Below, in pieces: positions 45,085 to 54,022 of a stretch of 64,000 bases of DNA (within the stretch, counting starts at the first letter, position 1; each line of letters starts with the position of its first letter). Source of the DNA: Bacteriovoracaceae bacterium (lineage in GTDB: Bacteria > Bdellovibrionota > Bacteriovoracia > Bacteriovoracales > Bacteriovoracaceae); assembly GCA_023701435.1 (NCBI GenBank), contig JAMPXB010000002.1:235034-299033 (forward strand), in the 5' to 3' direction. The notes beneath the pieces were generated by a model. It saw only the letters and a program-made list of their open reading frames with translations. It did no database searches and had not been told where the DNA came from. A program made the translations under genes and the position numbers.

Positions 45085-45939
45085 ATGAAAATTCTTAAGC
45101 ACTTATTGGGTGAAGACCCTTCTGATATTTTTTTACCAAAACATTTTACCAAACTCCCATACTCCAGGCCTCATGGTGGACGTGATTTTAGTCATCTTCT
45201 CGACTGGAAAATGGTTGAAGATGTTCTTAAAGAAAAGAAGAGCGTTCTGCGTATCGTTCAAGATGGGCGGGTCATAAAAGATTATGTTGAACTAAGCTTT
45301 GAAGAGGCCCGTGCCCATCATGCTCAAGGACACACGCTTCTCCTGCGCTATGCTGAGAGATCATCCCAGATACTAAAAGAACTGGCCCTAGATTTTGAAC
45401 AGGCCTTTCATACTCCGGTTGATATTCAACTTTACTGCACTCCTGAAGGACACAATGCCTTTGGTTGGCACTATGATGTGGAAGAGGTTTTCATCATACA
45501 AACAAAGGGCAGTAAGTCCTATAGCATAAGGCCCAATACCGTTCATCCTAACCCACTCATCAGCTCTATTCCCAAAGATATGGGTTATGAAAAGGAAATG
45601 ACCCCGATAGAAATCAAGGTCACTCTGGAAGAAGGAGACTGGTTGTATATCCCTTCTGGATGGTGGCATATCGCCCGCACTCAAAAAGAATCCATGCATG
45701 TCTCGATTGGTCTTATGCCATCATCGGCAGTTGACCTCGCCAGTTATCTTCCCCAATTTCTTGCCCGAAAACCTTTTTGGAGAACGCGCATGCCAGTGCA
45801 TTTAAACTTTGCCCATCAAGACGAAGAAGTGGCCTTCTATCAGGATGCCATGAAAAAATTAGCTCAGGAGTTATCTCAAGACTTGAGTTCAAAAGGATTC
45901 ATACAAGAATTTCTTAAGTGGAAGAAAAAATCTCATTAA
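45085..45939 (+). CDS. JmjC-like cupin (2-oxoglutarate/Fe(II) oxygenase family)
   Basis: 284 residues of the cupin_4/ribosomal-oxygenase type. The iron ligands are probably the His and Asp of GWHYDVEEVF (near 128) and the His in MHVSIGL (near 210), the latter after GDWLYIPSGWWH. Relatives hydroxylate ribosomal proteins (YcfD/RoxA) or small peptides; the target here is unknown. It overlaps the convergent LysE gene by four bases. Confidence 0.8.
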   Translation: MKILKHLLGEDPSDIFLPKHFTKLPYSRPHGGRDFSHLLDWKMVEDVLKEKKSVLRIVQDGRVIKDYVELSFEEARAHHAQGHTLLLRYAERSSQILKELALDFEQAFHTPVDIQLYCTPEGHNAFGWHYDVEEVFIIQTKGSKSYSIRPNTVHPNPLISSIPKDMGYEKEMTPIEIKVTLEEGDWLYIPSGWWHIARTQKESMHVSIGLMPSSAVDLASYLPQFLARKPFWRTRMPVHLNFAHQDEEVAFYQDAMKKLAQELSQDLSSKGFIQEFLKWKKKSH

Positions 45940-46640
45940 TACAAAATAGTGGTGAACAGACGACCAGGAGGAACAGGATAGGTCATGAATATTTGATCAT
46001 AAGATGCATTGAATTCCACTTGTATCCAACCCGCTACATCCACCCCCAGCTTCCCTGATAGAAAGACCAGCGCGCAACCTGCGACAGACATAATCATTTT
46101 CATTCTCAAAGGATGTTCCAGAATCGGTTTCATAAAAGATGACAATGAAGATAAAACCAGAAACCAGATTCCTGAATAAACCCCGGCCCCAAGCCCCAGC
46201 ATCAATCGTTCCTGAAGTAATTCATATTTGGTAGAAAATCCCCCTATCAAAACAAAAGCATCCAGATAGGCATGAGGATTAAGAACACTAAAGGTGATCG
46301 CAAGCAGGACGCTCTTTTTGAGAGTTGACTCAATCGGCGATGAACCTATTTTAGGAATACTCACACCATTGGAAAATATTTTATTTATTCCATAAAGGAA
46401 CAAGAAAAAGACTCCCATGATTCCGATGAATATTTTGACTCCGGGGAAATGAGCAAAAAGAGTGGCCGCCCCGGCTACTCCCATAAGGATCAAAGTCAAA
46501 TCACAAAGGAAGCAGACAAAACAAATCATGATGTGGTGTTGCCGACGAAGTCCGGCCTCAAGAACAAAAATATTCTGGGCGCCTAGAGCAAAGATCAAAC
46601 TTGCTTGTAGAATTAGACCTTCAAAGAAAAGACTTCCCAT
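45936..46640 (-). CDS. LysE-family amino acid exporter
   Basis: 234 residues with six membrane spans. The family start FFEGLILQASLIFALGAQNIFVLEAGL and the NPHAYLDAFVLIGG block match LysE/ArgO. It would export basic amino acids such as lysine or arginine. ATG 46640 has GGAGG eight bases upstream; TTG 46655 is rejected. Confidence 0.88.
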   Translation of the reverse strand: MGSLFFEGLILQASLIFALGAQNIFVLEAGLRRQHHIMICFVCFLCDLTLILMGVAGAATLFAHFPGVKIFIGIMGVFFLFLYGINKIFSNGVSIPKIGSSPIESTLKKSVLLAITFSVLNPHAYLDAFVLIGGFSTKYELLQERLMLGLGAGVYSGIWFLVLSSLSSFMKPILEHPLRMKMIMSVAGCALVFLSGKLGVDVAGWIQVEFNASYDQIFMTYPVPPGRLFTTILY

Positions 46641-46720
46641 GATCGCCTCCAGCAAGAGGGATTTTAAAGAAGTCAGAGGCTTCTTTCACCTTGTTTAAAG
46701 ATAAAGATTGGAGAGAGGTC

Positions 46721-47329
46721 TTATTTGGAAAACTTTAATCTTTTATAAACTAACAAGCGATTATTGGCCGGCATGTCATAGTCAAAAACCAGCTCGAAGC
46801 CATTTTTAATCATCCCGTTATTAACGTCCTCAAAGGAGCGAATCCCGCTGGAGGGATCACGCGTTTTTAATTGTTGGTCAAATTCCTCATTGCTAGGAGA
46901 CGTAAAAGCTCCTCCATACTTAAAAGGACCATAAATCATGACCTTGGAATTTTCTCTGAGACGATGCCCTAAAAGTTTCATCAAACTTTTACATTCTTTC
47001 CAATGCATGATGTGAAAAGTATTGGCGGTAAAGACCACGTCAAATTTAAGTTTTGGAAAATCATCCTTACTTACATCCAGCCTGACCGGTGCCTTAATAT
47101 TGGGAATTTTAAATTCATCAAACCAAAGCTTCATGCCCTTTAGATTTTCTGCAACATCAGTCGGGTACCATTCAAGCCATGGAAATTGAGGAGCGAAATA
47201 AACAGCATGCTGTCCCGTTCCGGATCCAATTTCCAGGAGTCTTTTCTCATCACGAGTAATGACATCTTTCATTATTTCTAAAATGGGTTCACGATTACGT
47301 TCACAGGCGGCAGAATAAGGTTTTTCCAT
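46721..47329 (-). CDS. DUF938 SAM-dependent methyltransferase-like protein
   Basis: 202 residues. The class I methyltransferase motif I is LEIGSGTGQHAVYFA, and the family start KPYSAACERNREPIL and the FTANTFHIMHW block mark DUF938. The methyl acceptor is unknown. ATG 47329 is chosen over TTG 47338 because the family start follows directly. The ribosome site is weak. Confidence 0.85.
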   Translation of the reverse strand: MEKPYSAACERNREPILEIMKDVITRDEKRLLEIGSGTGQHAVYFAPQFPWLEWYPTDVAENLKGMKLWFDEFKIPNIKAPVRLDVSKDDFPKLKFDVVFTANTFHIMHWKECKSLMKLLGHRLRENSKVMIYGPFKYGGAFTSPSNEEFDQQLKTRDPSSGIRSFEDVNNGMIKNGFELVFDYDMPANNRLLVYKRLKFSK

Positions 47330-47368
47330 AGGGCTCAAGTACCATTAAACAAAAAGAAATACTATTTT

Positions 47369-48028
47369 TTAAGGGCCGATTTCAGCTTCAGCGTATTGAG
47401 TTTCTTTTTCACCCCGATGAAAGCCATTTTGATCATAGCCGTCGCGGTCATAACCTTCACGGTTAAATCCATAACTGTCATATCCCTCTTCATCATATTC
47501 GGCCCCTAAGGCTTCCTGCTCGGGTTCAGGTTCCTGTTCCACTTCCGCCACTTCTACCACTTCCTGAACAGGAGCTGCCTTAGGAATGGCCGCAGGCCTG
47601 CGTATTTGTGGAATATCAACAGAAAAATCAAAACCAATGTCATCTTTATTGGAAATAATCCCATCCGGGCCGGCACTGGCGATTCTTGCCTGACCGATGT
47701 TCTGATTAAGAATGAGCTGAAATCCATTTCCCCAAATATCTTTTGAGTGGTCATGTCCCTTATCACCGTTAATTTCACGGGCAAGAACTGAATACTGGCT
47801 GTGGAAATTGTCTTTAATAAACTGAGGAAACTCCACTGAGCTTACAATTTTACGATTACGCCCGTAATCATCATAGGTCAGCTTAGTTATCTGTCCAACT
47901 TCGTATTGAGTCAGTGCCACCTTGATGGTGTCAACAAACGGGCCTAAACGGGCACCACCGCTGGTGATCCCTTTATAGAGGGTCAGAAGAGGCAAAATTT
48001 TAATCAGTATACTGAAAAATTTCTTCAC
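47369..48028 (-). CDS. GspG-like membrane-anchored protein with a G[YF][DN]xx repeat tail
   Basis: 219 residues. A hydrophobic start (about 3-20) is followed by a region whose end (DIWGNGFQLI, ASAGPDGIISNKDD) matches the C-terminal calcium-binding region of type II secretion major pseudopilins (DPWGNPY, SLGADG). A Pro/Glu-rich linker (145-178) leads to five pentads starting near 182: GYDSY, GFNRE, GYDRD, GYDQN, GFHRG. The usual prepilin peptidase site is not obvious. It overlaps the upstream cyclic-nucleotide protein gene by four bases. Function unknown. Confidence 0.6.
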   Translation of the reverse strand: MKKFFSILIKILPLLTLYKGITSGGARLGPFVDTIKVALTQYEVGQITKLTYDDYGRNRKIVSSVEFPQFIKDNFHSQYSVLAREINGDKGHDHSKDIWGNGFQLILNQNIGQARIASAGPDGIISNKDDIGFDFSVDIPQIRRPAAIPKAAPVQEVVEVAEVEQEPEPEQEALGAEYDEEGYDSYGFNREGYDRDGYDQNGFHRGEKETQYAEAEIGP

Positions 48029-50064
48029 GCGGCCTCCGCTAAACGGTGACGACCGACACTTTCAATATACATGGCCAGCTCAATATTGCTGGAGAGAATA
48101 TTCCAGAATTTCTTATCTTCGATATAGAGGAAAAGACTATCTTCGAGTGTTCGAACTGAAGCTGTCCGAGGAACATTGGCTATCAGGGCCACTTCACCAA
48201 AGAAGTCCCCCTGTCCAAGTTTGGCCACTTTTTCATGACCTTTAATAATATCTACTTTCCCTTTGATCAGAAGGTAGAAGGTCTTATCCTCTTCCCCCTC
48301 GTCTACAATATTATGTCCGGCAGGAAAAAGAACCAGGTCACCGGCCTCAACGAAGAGGTTCATGACTTCAGGAGGAAAATCCTTAAAAAGATTAGCGGAA
48401 GAGACAAATTGGGAGATCTCAATGCGTTTTTTAAGCTTATCAAAATCTTCCTGGAACTCTTTCATTAAAAGAGTAAAAACGTCTTCCGGCATTTCCAGAT
48501 AGACAATATCTTCACTGGCGGTGACATTGGCGGTTCTCTTACATTCCTCAAAAATGGCCATCTCGCCTATGACGGTGAAGGAAGCAAGATTAACAATATG
48601 CTTAACCCTTCCGGTATTCTCTCGTACGGTAACGTCAACATTTCCCTGTATCAAAAAGTAAACATCACGGCCGGCATCATCCTGAAGAATCAGATGCGAG
48701 CCACACTTCATCGTTCGAATTGTGGAATGACTAAAGAGGAAATCAATGGCCTCAGCGCTAAACTGATTAAAGAGCATGTTGCTCTTTAACTTTTCTTTCA
48801 CATACTCGTCACTTAGATCATGATTTTTATACTCCTGCTTTCTCTGGCCAAGCTTCAGGAGTGGGACCATTACCGGGGATAAAATATTCTTCACTAAGGT
48901 GTGAAATAAATCCAGCAAGAGGTGGCCAGTAATAAAAGTTAAAAGCCCCATGACTATCATTGCCGAATACTTACTTTGAGACTGGCCCAATTGAATTTGA
49001 TAAAACAAGGATGGAAAGCTACGGGACATGATCTCAAAGCTAAAAAGTGAAAAGCCGATCGCCCAGGCAATGGCCAGTACAGAATAAGTCACATAACGGA
49101 TTTCATCGGAAATTTTCGCTCCAGTGTCTTTCCACAGGCCAGTTAAGGTGCAGTTTTTAAGATAAGGCATGATGCTTTTAAGCTGATTTTCTGCATAGAA
49201 AAAATAAAAGAGCTTCGTTAAATCACTTCTGCGATATGGATTTAACTCCATAAATGTCAGAAAGACCGCCAGAATACCGAAGTCATGTCGGTATGGCCTA
49301 AGACCCGGGATCAGATCCAGGGCGGCAAATGTTATGAGATAAAGAAAGGAAGAAAAAACACCATAGGAAATAATGGCGCTTTTCTTGGGATGAGAATACA
49401 AGGAATTATCATTAATTCCCAGGCAAACTGAATAAGGAAAAATCCTGAGGCTTATTCCATATAAAGTTCCCGTAGATAATAAAAGCAGAATCCCCTGCAT
49501 CAGGGCCTTGGTACTCATCAGGATGGAACTGATGACGAACAAACGTATGAGGGCCTCATTATAACCCAGAGGAGATTTCAAAAAACGGGCGAGATCAATC
49601 TGTAAGAGTGCCTGATGATTATAAAAAAGAACTCCGGCCATCAAGGATATAAAAAGATAAAAGACGACATCGTGGTGCCATTTAAAATTGACCTTATTTA
49701 ATATCTTAAATTCAAATAAAGACCTGTTTAAGATTGAAGACTTTTGCTCATGAGGACTTTTTTCTTCCTGGACAGTCTCAAATTTATGATCGATTCCTTC
49801 CAATAAATCCGCTTCACTTAGGAGTTTAATGGTTGTGATGATCGAATGAAAACTTACCTGCCCATGAGACTCATATAACTTGGCAGAAATATCCTTAATG
49901 CTGTTCTCACCAGTTAATAATTCAAGAATCGGTGCATTCCCTTTAGGAAGAACTATTTGCACCTTGGTGACAATATCTTCGATCACGATATTTTTATCAC
50001 CCTTATAGAGGTTGCATTCTTTAAGGGAAGGCCTGAATTGATCGAGCTTAAGTGGATTAGTCAT
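48025..50064 (-). CDS. Membrane protein with PqqD-like, degenerate M50-like and two cyclic-nucleotide-binding domains
   Basis: 679 residues from ATG 50064 (TTG 50127, with AGGGA upstream, would add 21). The N-terminal 100 residues resemble a PqqD-type winged helix (ILELLTGENSIKDISAKL). A six- to eight-span membrane region follows (about 125-420), with the layout of M50 peptidases and ELNPYRRSD where the second metal motif would be, but no HExxH is seen. Two cNMP-binding domains follow (about 430-550 and 555-670), with FGEVALIANVPRTASV matching the phosphate-binding cassette. It may be a cyclic-nucleotide-gated membrane pseudoprotease. It starts soon after the recombinase stop. Confidence 0.72.
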   Translation of the reverse strand: MTNPLKLDQFRPSLKECNLYKGDKNIVIEDIVTKVQIVLPKGNAPILELLTGENSIKDISAKLYESHGQVSFHSIITTIKLLSEADLLEGIDHKFETVQEEKSPHEQKSSILNRSLFEFKILNKVNFKWHHDVVFYLFISLMAGVLFYNHQALLQIDLARFLKSPLGYNEALIRLFVISSILMSTKALMQGILLLLSTGTLYGISLRIFPYSVCLGINDNSLYSHPKKSAIISYGVFSSFLYLITFAALDLIPGLRPYRHDFGILAVFLTFMELNPYRRSDLTKLFYFFYAENQLKSIMPYLKNCTLTGLWKDTGAKISDEIRYVTYSVLAIAWAIGFSLFSFEIMSRSFPSLFYQIQLGQSQSKYSAMIVMGLLTFITGHLLLDLFHTLVKNILSPVMVPLLKLGQRKQEYKNHDLSDEYVKEKLKSNMLFNQFSAEAIDFLFSHSTIRTMKCGSHLILQDDAGRDVYFLIQGNVDVTVRENTGRVKHIVNLASFTVIGEMAIFEECKRTANVTASEDIVYLEMPEDVFTLLMKEFQEDFDKLKKRIEISQFVSSANLFKDFPPEVMNLFVEAGDLVLFPAGHNIVDEGEEDKTFYLLIKGKVDIIKGHEKVAKLGQGDFFGEVALIANVPRTASVRTLEDSLFLYIEDKKFWNILSSNIELAMYIESVGRHRLAEAA

Positions 50065-50132
50065 TGGAGGGCTTATCGGAATAGGCCCAGTTATTTTTAA
50101 AGGAAATAATTGAAGTATTTCCGTCAAGTTCC

Positions 50133-51083
50133 CTAAAGTTCTAAACTGAGGGATTGCTGAATCTTAAGTTTTCTTTTGTTATAGGCCTTAGTCATTGAAA
50201 TATTCTTGTGTCCCACAAAGTCTGCCACCCGTTCCAGGGCGTGACCTTTATCTAACAGCATCCCAATAACCGTAGATCTGGCCGAGTGAATTGTTATATT
50301 ACCGGTCACTCCCACTTTCTTGGCATATCTTTTAATGATGTAATTAAGGGATTTAGGATCGAGAGGCTTATTTAAATTTCCGGAATGAGCATTTCGGGTT
50401 GGCCTGAAGATATAGTCCTCAGCGCCCATAGGATAATTCTCTTCCTCACACCATCTGAGATAATCACCCAGAGCACTCAGAACCTTAGGATTAAGAGGAG
50501 TCACCATCTCCTGGGCACCCTTGGCGGTGTAGCGGATAATGGTAAAACCATTTTCTTCATCAAGGCATTTAAACTGCAAATGAGAGACCTCGCGATGTCT
50601 CATGCCAGTGGTAAAGAACAAGCTTAAAACCGCTTTATGGAGTTTTCCGGCACCTGTACTGGTATCAATGGCGACCAGGAGATCACTCACCTGCTCATCA
50701 GTCAGATCCTGGGTCCTGACTTCCTTGGGAATACTAAAACGTTTGACCCTTCCCACCGGATTTTTATCCACCAATTCTAAATCCATCAGATAGTCATAAA
50801 AGGACCAAAGTGTCGCAAGCAAACGATTAATGCTTCTTTGTGAATACTTCTCTTTTACCAAGGATTCTTTGAAAGCAACCAAGTGGGCATGCTCCACATG
50901 GATTTCATTCATTCCTCTGAAAGACTCCGCCAAAAAGTGCAGAAACTTTCTGAGGTCCCGGGTATAAGCGTCCCTGGTATGTGGTGAGGAGAAATTATGG
51001 ATAAAACCATAGTAGATTTTATTTCGATCAACCTTAGCGGCCAGATCAATTTGAAAGCCTGAAAAATTTTGCAGAGAAGTCAT
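50133..51083 (-). CDS. Tyrosine recombinase (XerC/D-like)
   Basis: 316 residues. A SAM-like N-terminal core-binding domain (about 20-105) precedes the catalytic domain with Arg in TGMRHREVSHL, His/Arg in IHSARS, His in VGHKNISM and the nucleophile Tyr in TKAYNKRK. It cuts and rejoins DNA at specific sites. It overlaps by four bases an upstream gene for a small basic protein. No phage or integron genes or clear att sites lie near, so it is either a chromosomal Xer-like protein or an orphan integrase. Confidence 0.88.
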   Translation of the reverse strand: MTSLQNFSGFQIDLAAKVDRNKIYYGFIHNFSSPHTRDAYTRDLRKFLHFLAESFRGMNEIHVEHAHLVAFKESLVKEKYSQRSINRLLATLWSFYDYLMDLELVDKNPVGRVKRFSIPKEVRTQDLTDEQVSDLLVAIDTSTGAGKLHKAVLSLFFTTGMRHREVSHLQFKCLDEENGFTIIRYTAKGAQEMVTPLNPKVLSALGDYLRWCEEENYPMGAEDYIFRPTRNAHSGNLNKPLDPKSLNYIIKRYAKKVGVTGNITIHSARSTVIGMLLDKGHALERVADFVGHKNISMTKAYNKRKLKIQQSLSLEL

Positions 51084-51664
51084 TTAGCGTCCATTTGGTT
51101 TCGGGTCCAGTCCAGACAGAAGGCCATGACCGCCCATTCATTTCTACTCAGGAGGCGGTGTAAATCCTTGGAGGAGAAGGCCATGACTTTAACCAAAATA
51201 TGCACCTGATTAACCGCTTTCCTGACTTCCAGTTTCTCCTTGGGCGAGAGTTCTAATTTCTGGCCTTTTTTAACCTGTCCTGAAAATCCTTTCAATACCT
51301 GCTCCACATTGATTAAGGACTCACGAATGACTTTTAACTGAGCTTCCTGACGCTGTCCCATTTCCAGGAAGCGGTCAATAATGAAGCGGATTTTTCGGCC
51401 CCGTCCCTGGACCTTTTTGTCCTTAACTTCCAGACGGTCAAGAAAGCTCAGGTATTTCGGCGCCAGACACAAGGTAAAGTTCCGGGCCTTCAGATGATCC
51501 TCGACCTTGGGTCTGCCTGGGGCCTTTAAATTTTTTGTTATCTTAGGGGCCGGCTCAAAGAACTTTTCAATAAGCTTCTCAGAAGAAGCCTTAGCGGGCG
51601 TTTCTTTTTCCTGGGAATTGAGGATCTTTTTTAAAACATTAAGGCTACGGGAAGCATCGCCCAT
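51080..51664 (-). CDS. Small basic protein encoded with the recombinase
   Basis: 194 residues, basic. It has an AT-hook-like GRPK near residue 50, a second basic patch (KVQGRGRKIRF) and a helical C-terminal half. The segment NFTLCLAPKYLSFLDRLEV...IRFIIDRFLEMG looks like a ribbon-helix-helix pattern, but I am not sure. GGAG lies before the ATG, and translation is coupled to the recombinase. It may help the recombinase bind DNA or control it. Confidence 0.6.
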   Translation of the reverse strand: MGDASRSLNVLKKILNSQEKETPAKASSEKLIEKFFEPAPKITKNLKAPGRPKVEDHLKARNFTLCLAPKYLSFLDRLEVKDKKVQGRGRKIRFIIDRFLEMGQRQEAQLKVIRESLINVEQVLKGFSGQVKKGQKLELSPKEKLEVRKAVNQVHILVKVMAFSSKDLHRLLSRNEWAVMAFCLDWTRNQMDAK

Positions 51665-51759
51665 AATAGCTCCAAGAACTGGGTTCTAAACACATTAAAA
51701 ACATTATATTAAAATTGATCTATTTTTAATAGTAAAACTGATCTGGCCAGGAGGTTAAA

Positions 51760-52653
51760 CTACACCAATATGAGAAGGTTTCGTTCGAAGAGTTCAAGCA
51801 ATCGCCGGGTTTCCGAGCCTATAAGCATGCTCTCCAGAAAATCACCGTGATGCCTCTTCATAACGGCGAGATCAGTGTGATCGGCAGTCAAAATAGAATT
51901 CAAATGGTAAGCGAGTTTTTTTTCCACAGATGTTTCCACTTTAATCTCGGCATGGGTGTTTTCAGAAAGCAAATTTTTTATATGCTTTTTAATTGAATCA
52001 GTAATTTCCTGACGTTCATCTGCTGTTAATGAAAGTACCTTTGTTGAAAAACCAAGCTTTCCTATGCCTACAAAACGGCTAACAATATCCTTAAATAAAG
52101 AAACAACGGCCAATTTAGCTGAAAAAAAACGTCCCAATTCTTCGGCCGTTTTTACAATCTCATCGGCCGGATTAGCGGGATCAAAGAGGGCGGCAATTTT
52201 TCGGATCACAAAGGGGCCTTTAACCACCAGAATGGGAATAGAAGTAGAGGCGACCATTTTTTCAGCGAGACTGCCTAGATGAAAGGGACTGCTCTCCTTT
52301 CCTTTGTAACCCATAATCAACAAATTGATATTATTATCGCGGATAAATTGATGAATAACAGAGTAGGCCACGCCCATGGAAACGTGCCCCTGACAGTGTA
52401 TATCATTGTCTTTAATTTGCTGATCGAGTTTGTCTTTGGATAAGTTGAAAAGTTCAATATCAAAGCGATCATCCAGATAGTGAGGGAGTAAATCATTCGA
52501 GACAGAACCATTCCATTCAACCGGATATTCAGTAACGTGCAAGGCATGAAGAGTTGCATTGTTTTTTTTCCTGATAACCTCAGCGGCGCGCAAGGCTTGA
52601 TCTGAATAAAGAGTAAAATCCGTACAAATGAGAATGTTCGACTTTTCCCACAT
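51760..52653 (-). CDS. Tandem universal stress protein (UspA) family
   Basis: 297 residues with two Usp domains (about 1-143 and 150-297). The first ends with MGYKGKESSPFHLGSLAEKMV and PILVVKG, close to the ATP-binding G-2x-G-9x-G motif. The second is more divergent (MKRHHGDFLESMLIGSETRRLL). It is next to Hsp20, with a terminator between, which suggests a stress locus. The ribosome site is GAGGT. Confidence 0.87.
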   Translation of the reverse strand: MWEKSNILICTDFTLYSDQALRAAEVIRKKNNATLHALHVTEYPVEWNGSVSNDLLPHYLDDRFDIELFNLSKDKLDQQIKDNDIHCQGHVSMGVAYSVIHQFIRDNNINLLIMGYKGKESSPFHLGSLAEKMVASTSIPILVVKGPFVIRKIAALFDPANPADEIVKTAEELGRFFSAKLAVVSLFKDIVSRFVGIGKLGFSTKVLSLTADERQEITDSIKKHIKNLLSENTHAEIKVETSVEKKLAYHLNSILTADHTDLAVMKRHHGDFLESMLIGSETRRLLELFERNLLILV

Positions 52654-52674
52654 AATGACCTCGTAAGTTTAACA

Positions 52675-52702
52675 AAGGAAGGGACCAAAATGCCCCTTCC
52701 TT
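52675..52702 (-). terminator. Terminator of the Hsp20 gene
   Basis: AAGGAAGGG and CCCTTCCTT pair over nine bases with a ten-base loop, just after the Hsp20 stop. The T tract on the minus strand is short. Confidence 0.6.
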
Positions 52703-52708
52703 AAAGAC

Positions 52709-53170
52709 TTAAGACTTCAGAATAGGAATTTTTTTAGATTTATGGCTGCTTGGTTTAAGCTTGTTCATCTCTACAGTCAGAATACCATCTTTATATGACG
52801 CCTTGACCGAATCAGGATTAATTTCATCAGCGAGAGGGATGCTGCGATAAAAGCTTCCGTAACTAAACTCAGAGCGATAAAATCCTTCCTCTTCAGTTTT
52901 ACTTTCGGATTTTCGTTCTCCTTCCAGCACTAAATTATTATCCTGCAAGGTCACGTTGATATCGCTCTCTTTGATCCCAGGAACTTCAGCGCAGACAATA
53001 TAACCTTTGTCTTTTTCCTGAACCTCAATTCGAGGAGAAAACTCTCCCGTTTCTCCTTCAAAGATGTCACGATTGAAACGATCAAAAAGACTATTCATTT
53101 CTCTTTGCCAAGTGGAAAGAGTGCCGGGACTTCTAAAGGGAGTAACCGATTGATTTTTAAAAAGTGACAT
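52709..53170 (-). CDS. Small heat shock protein (Hsp20/alpha-crystallin)
   Basis: 153 residues. The alpha-crystallin domain covers about 45-140, with GYIVCAEVPGIKESDINV, the LEGERK strand and the A-x-x-x-DGILTV motif (ASYKDGILTVEM). ATG 53170 has GGAGG seven bases upstream; the more upstream ATG at 53182 overlaps that site and is rejected. It binds unfolding proteins without ATP. No sigma-32 promoter was recognised. Confidence 0.93.
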   Translation of the reverse strand: MSLFKNQSVTPFRSPGTLSTWQREMNSLFDRFNRDIFEGETGEFSPRIEVQEKDKGYIVCAEVPGIKESDINVTLQDNNLVLEGERKSESKTEEEGFYRSEFSYGSFYRSIPLADEINPDSVKASYKDGILTVEMNKLKPSSHKSKKIPILKS

Positions 53171-53266
53171 ATAAACCTCCATGTTTAAATTAGTACCTTA
53201 AAGAAATTCTAGTCCTCACAGGAGGGAATAATAATATATGCTTTCACTTCTCCAGCAATAATTTGG

Positions 53267-53968
53267 TTATAGCGTTTTAATCATGATTCCGTGCTGGATT
53301 AAATCCTGAACAACAGCTTCTTTATTTTCAGGACTAACAAATCTCGTCAGTGATAAGTCATAGATGGTTTTAAAGCCCAATTTCACAGAGTCTAAGGCAG
53401 ACCAGCAAACGCAGTAATCCCCGGTAAGCCCAACCAAATAAACAGTATTAATATCCCTTGTCCGTAGATAACCTTCCAGACCAGTAGCAGTTCCATCGTT
53501 CTCACGAAAGGCGGAATAACTGTCACAATCCAACCGATAACCTTTGCGTAGAATCAAATCAGCTTTCTCCAAAGGTAAACGGGGATCTATCGCCCAGCCT
53601 TTTGTCCCTGGTACACAATGATCTGGCCATAGAGTTTGACTCTGTAGTGGAACACTTCGTAAATAGTTACGAATGATATCTTTGGAAAAATTTGACTTAA
53701 AATTTTCCTTATCTAAATCACTTAAACTCAAGATGTCGAATGGCCGCTTATCCTCATGAGAACTAGCAAAAGAAATATGTCCTAACGGATGGGAGTCTTG
53801 TGTCAGCACAACATTTCTGAATTGCCCCATCAGCAGGGAGATACCTTGAAGTATTTCATCTCCATGCGCCACTGGTAGCGCTCCCCCAGGTTCAAAATCA
53901 ATTTGCTGATCAAGCACCAGAAGCGCCACATGAGGATCAGCAGGATTTAGATTAACTGTTTGTGTCAC
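53267..53968 (-). CDS. pncA: Nicotinamidase
   Basis: 233 residues of the isochorismatase-like hydrolase fold. The catalytic Asp is in LVLDQQIDFEPGG, the metal site in QDSHPLGHISFASSH, the family signature WPDHCVPGT follows, and the nucleophile Cys is in GLTGDYCVCWSALD. It converts nicotinamide to nicotinate. Start GTG 53968 has AAGGGA at seven bases. It is divergent from the nicotinate phosphoribosyltransferase gene, the next enzyme of the pathway. Confidence 0.92.
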   Translation of the reverse strand: MTQTVNLNPADPHVALLVLDQQIDFEPGGALPVAHGDEILQGISLLMGQFRNVVLTQDSHPLGHISFASSHEDKRPFDILSLSDLDKENFKSNFSKDIIRNYLRSVPLQSQTLWPDHCVPGTKGWAIDPRLPLEKADLILRKGYRLDCDSYSAFRENDGTATGLEGYLRTRDINTVYLVGLTGDYCVCWSALDSVKLGFKTIYDLSLTRFVSPENKEAVVQDLIQHGIMIKTL

Positions 53969-54010
53969 TCATTATTCCCTTTGTGACTACATCTCATCTC
54001 AAAATTAGGC

Positions 54011-54016
54011 TAAAAA
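54011..54016 (+). promoter_or_regulatory. -10-like hexamer six bases before pncB
   Basis: TTAGGCTAAAAA-N6-ATG with no ribosome site, almost the same as at the cupin gene. The 54-base pncA-pncB gap must hold both promoters. Confidence 0.35.
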
Positions 54017-54022
54017 CTATTC

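Noticed and set aside
50133..51664. Prophage or integrative element
   Set aside because: Only a recombinase and a small partner are present; there are no phage genes, tRNA target or direct repeats, and base composition is like the flanks.
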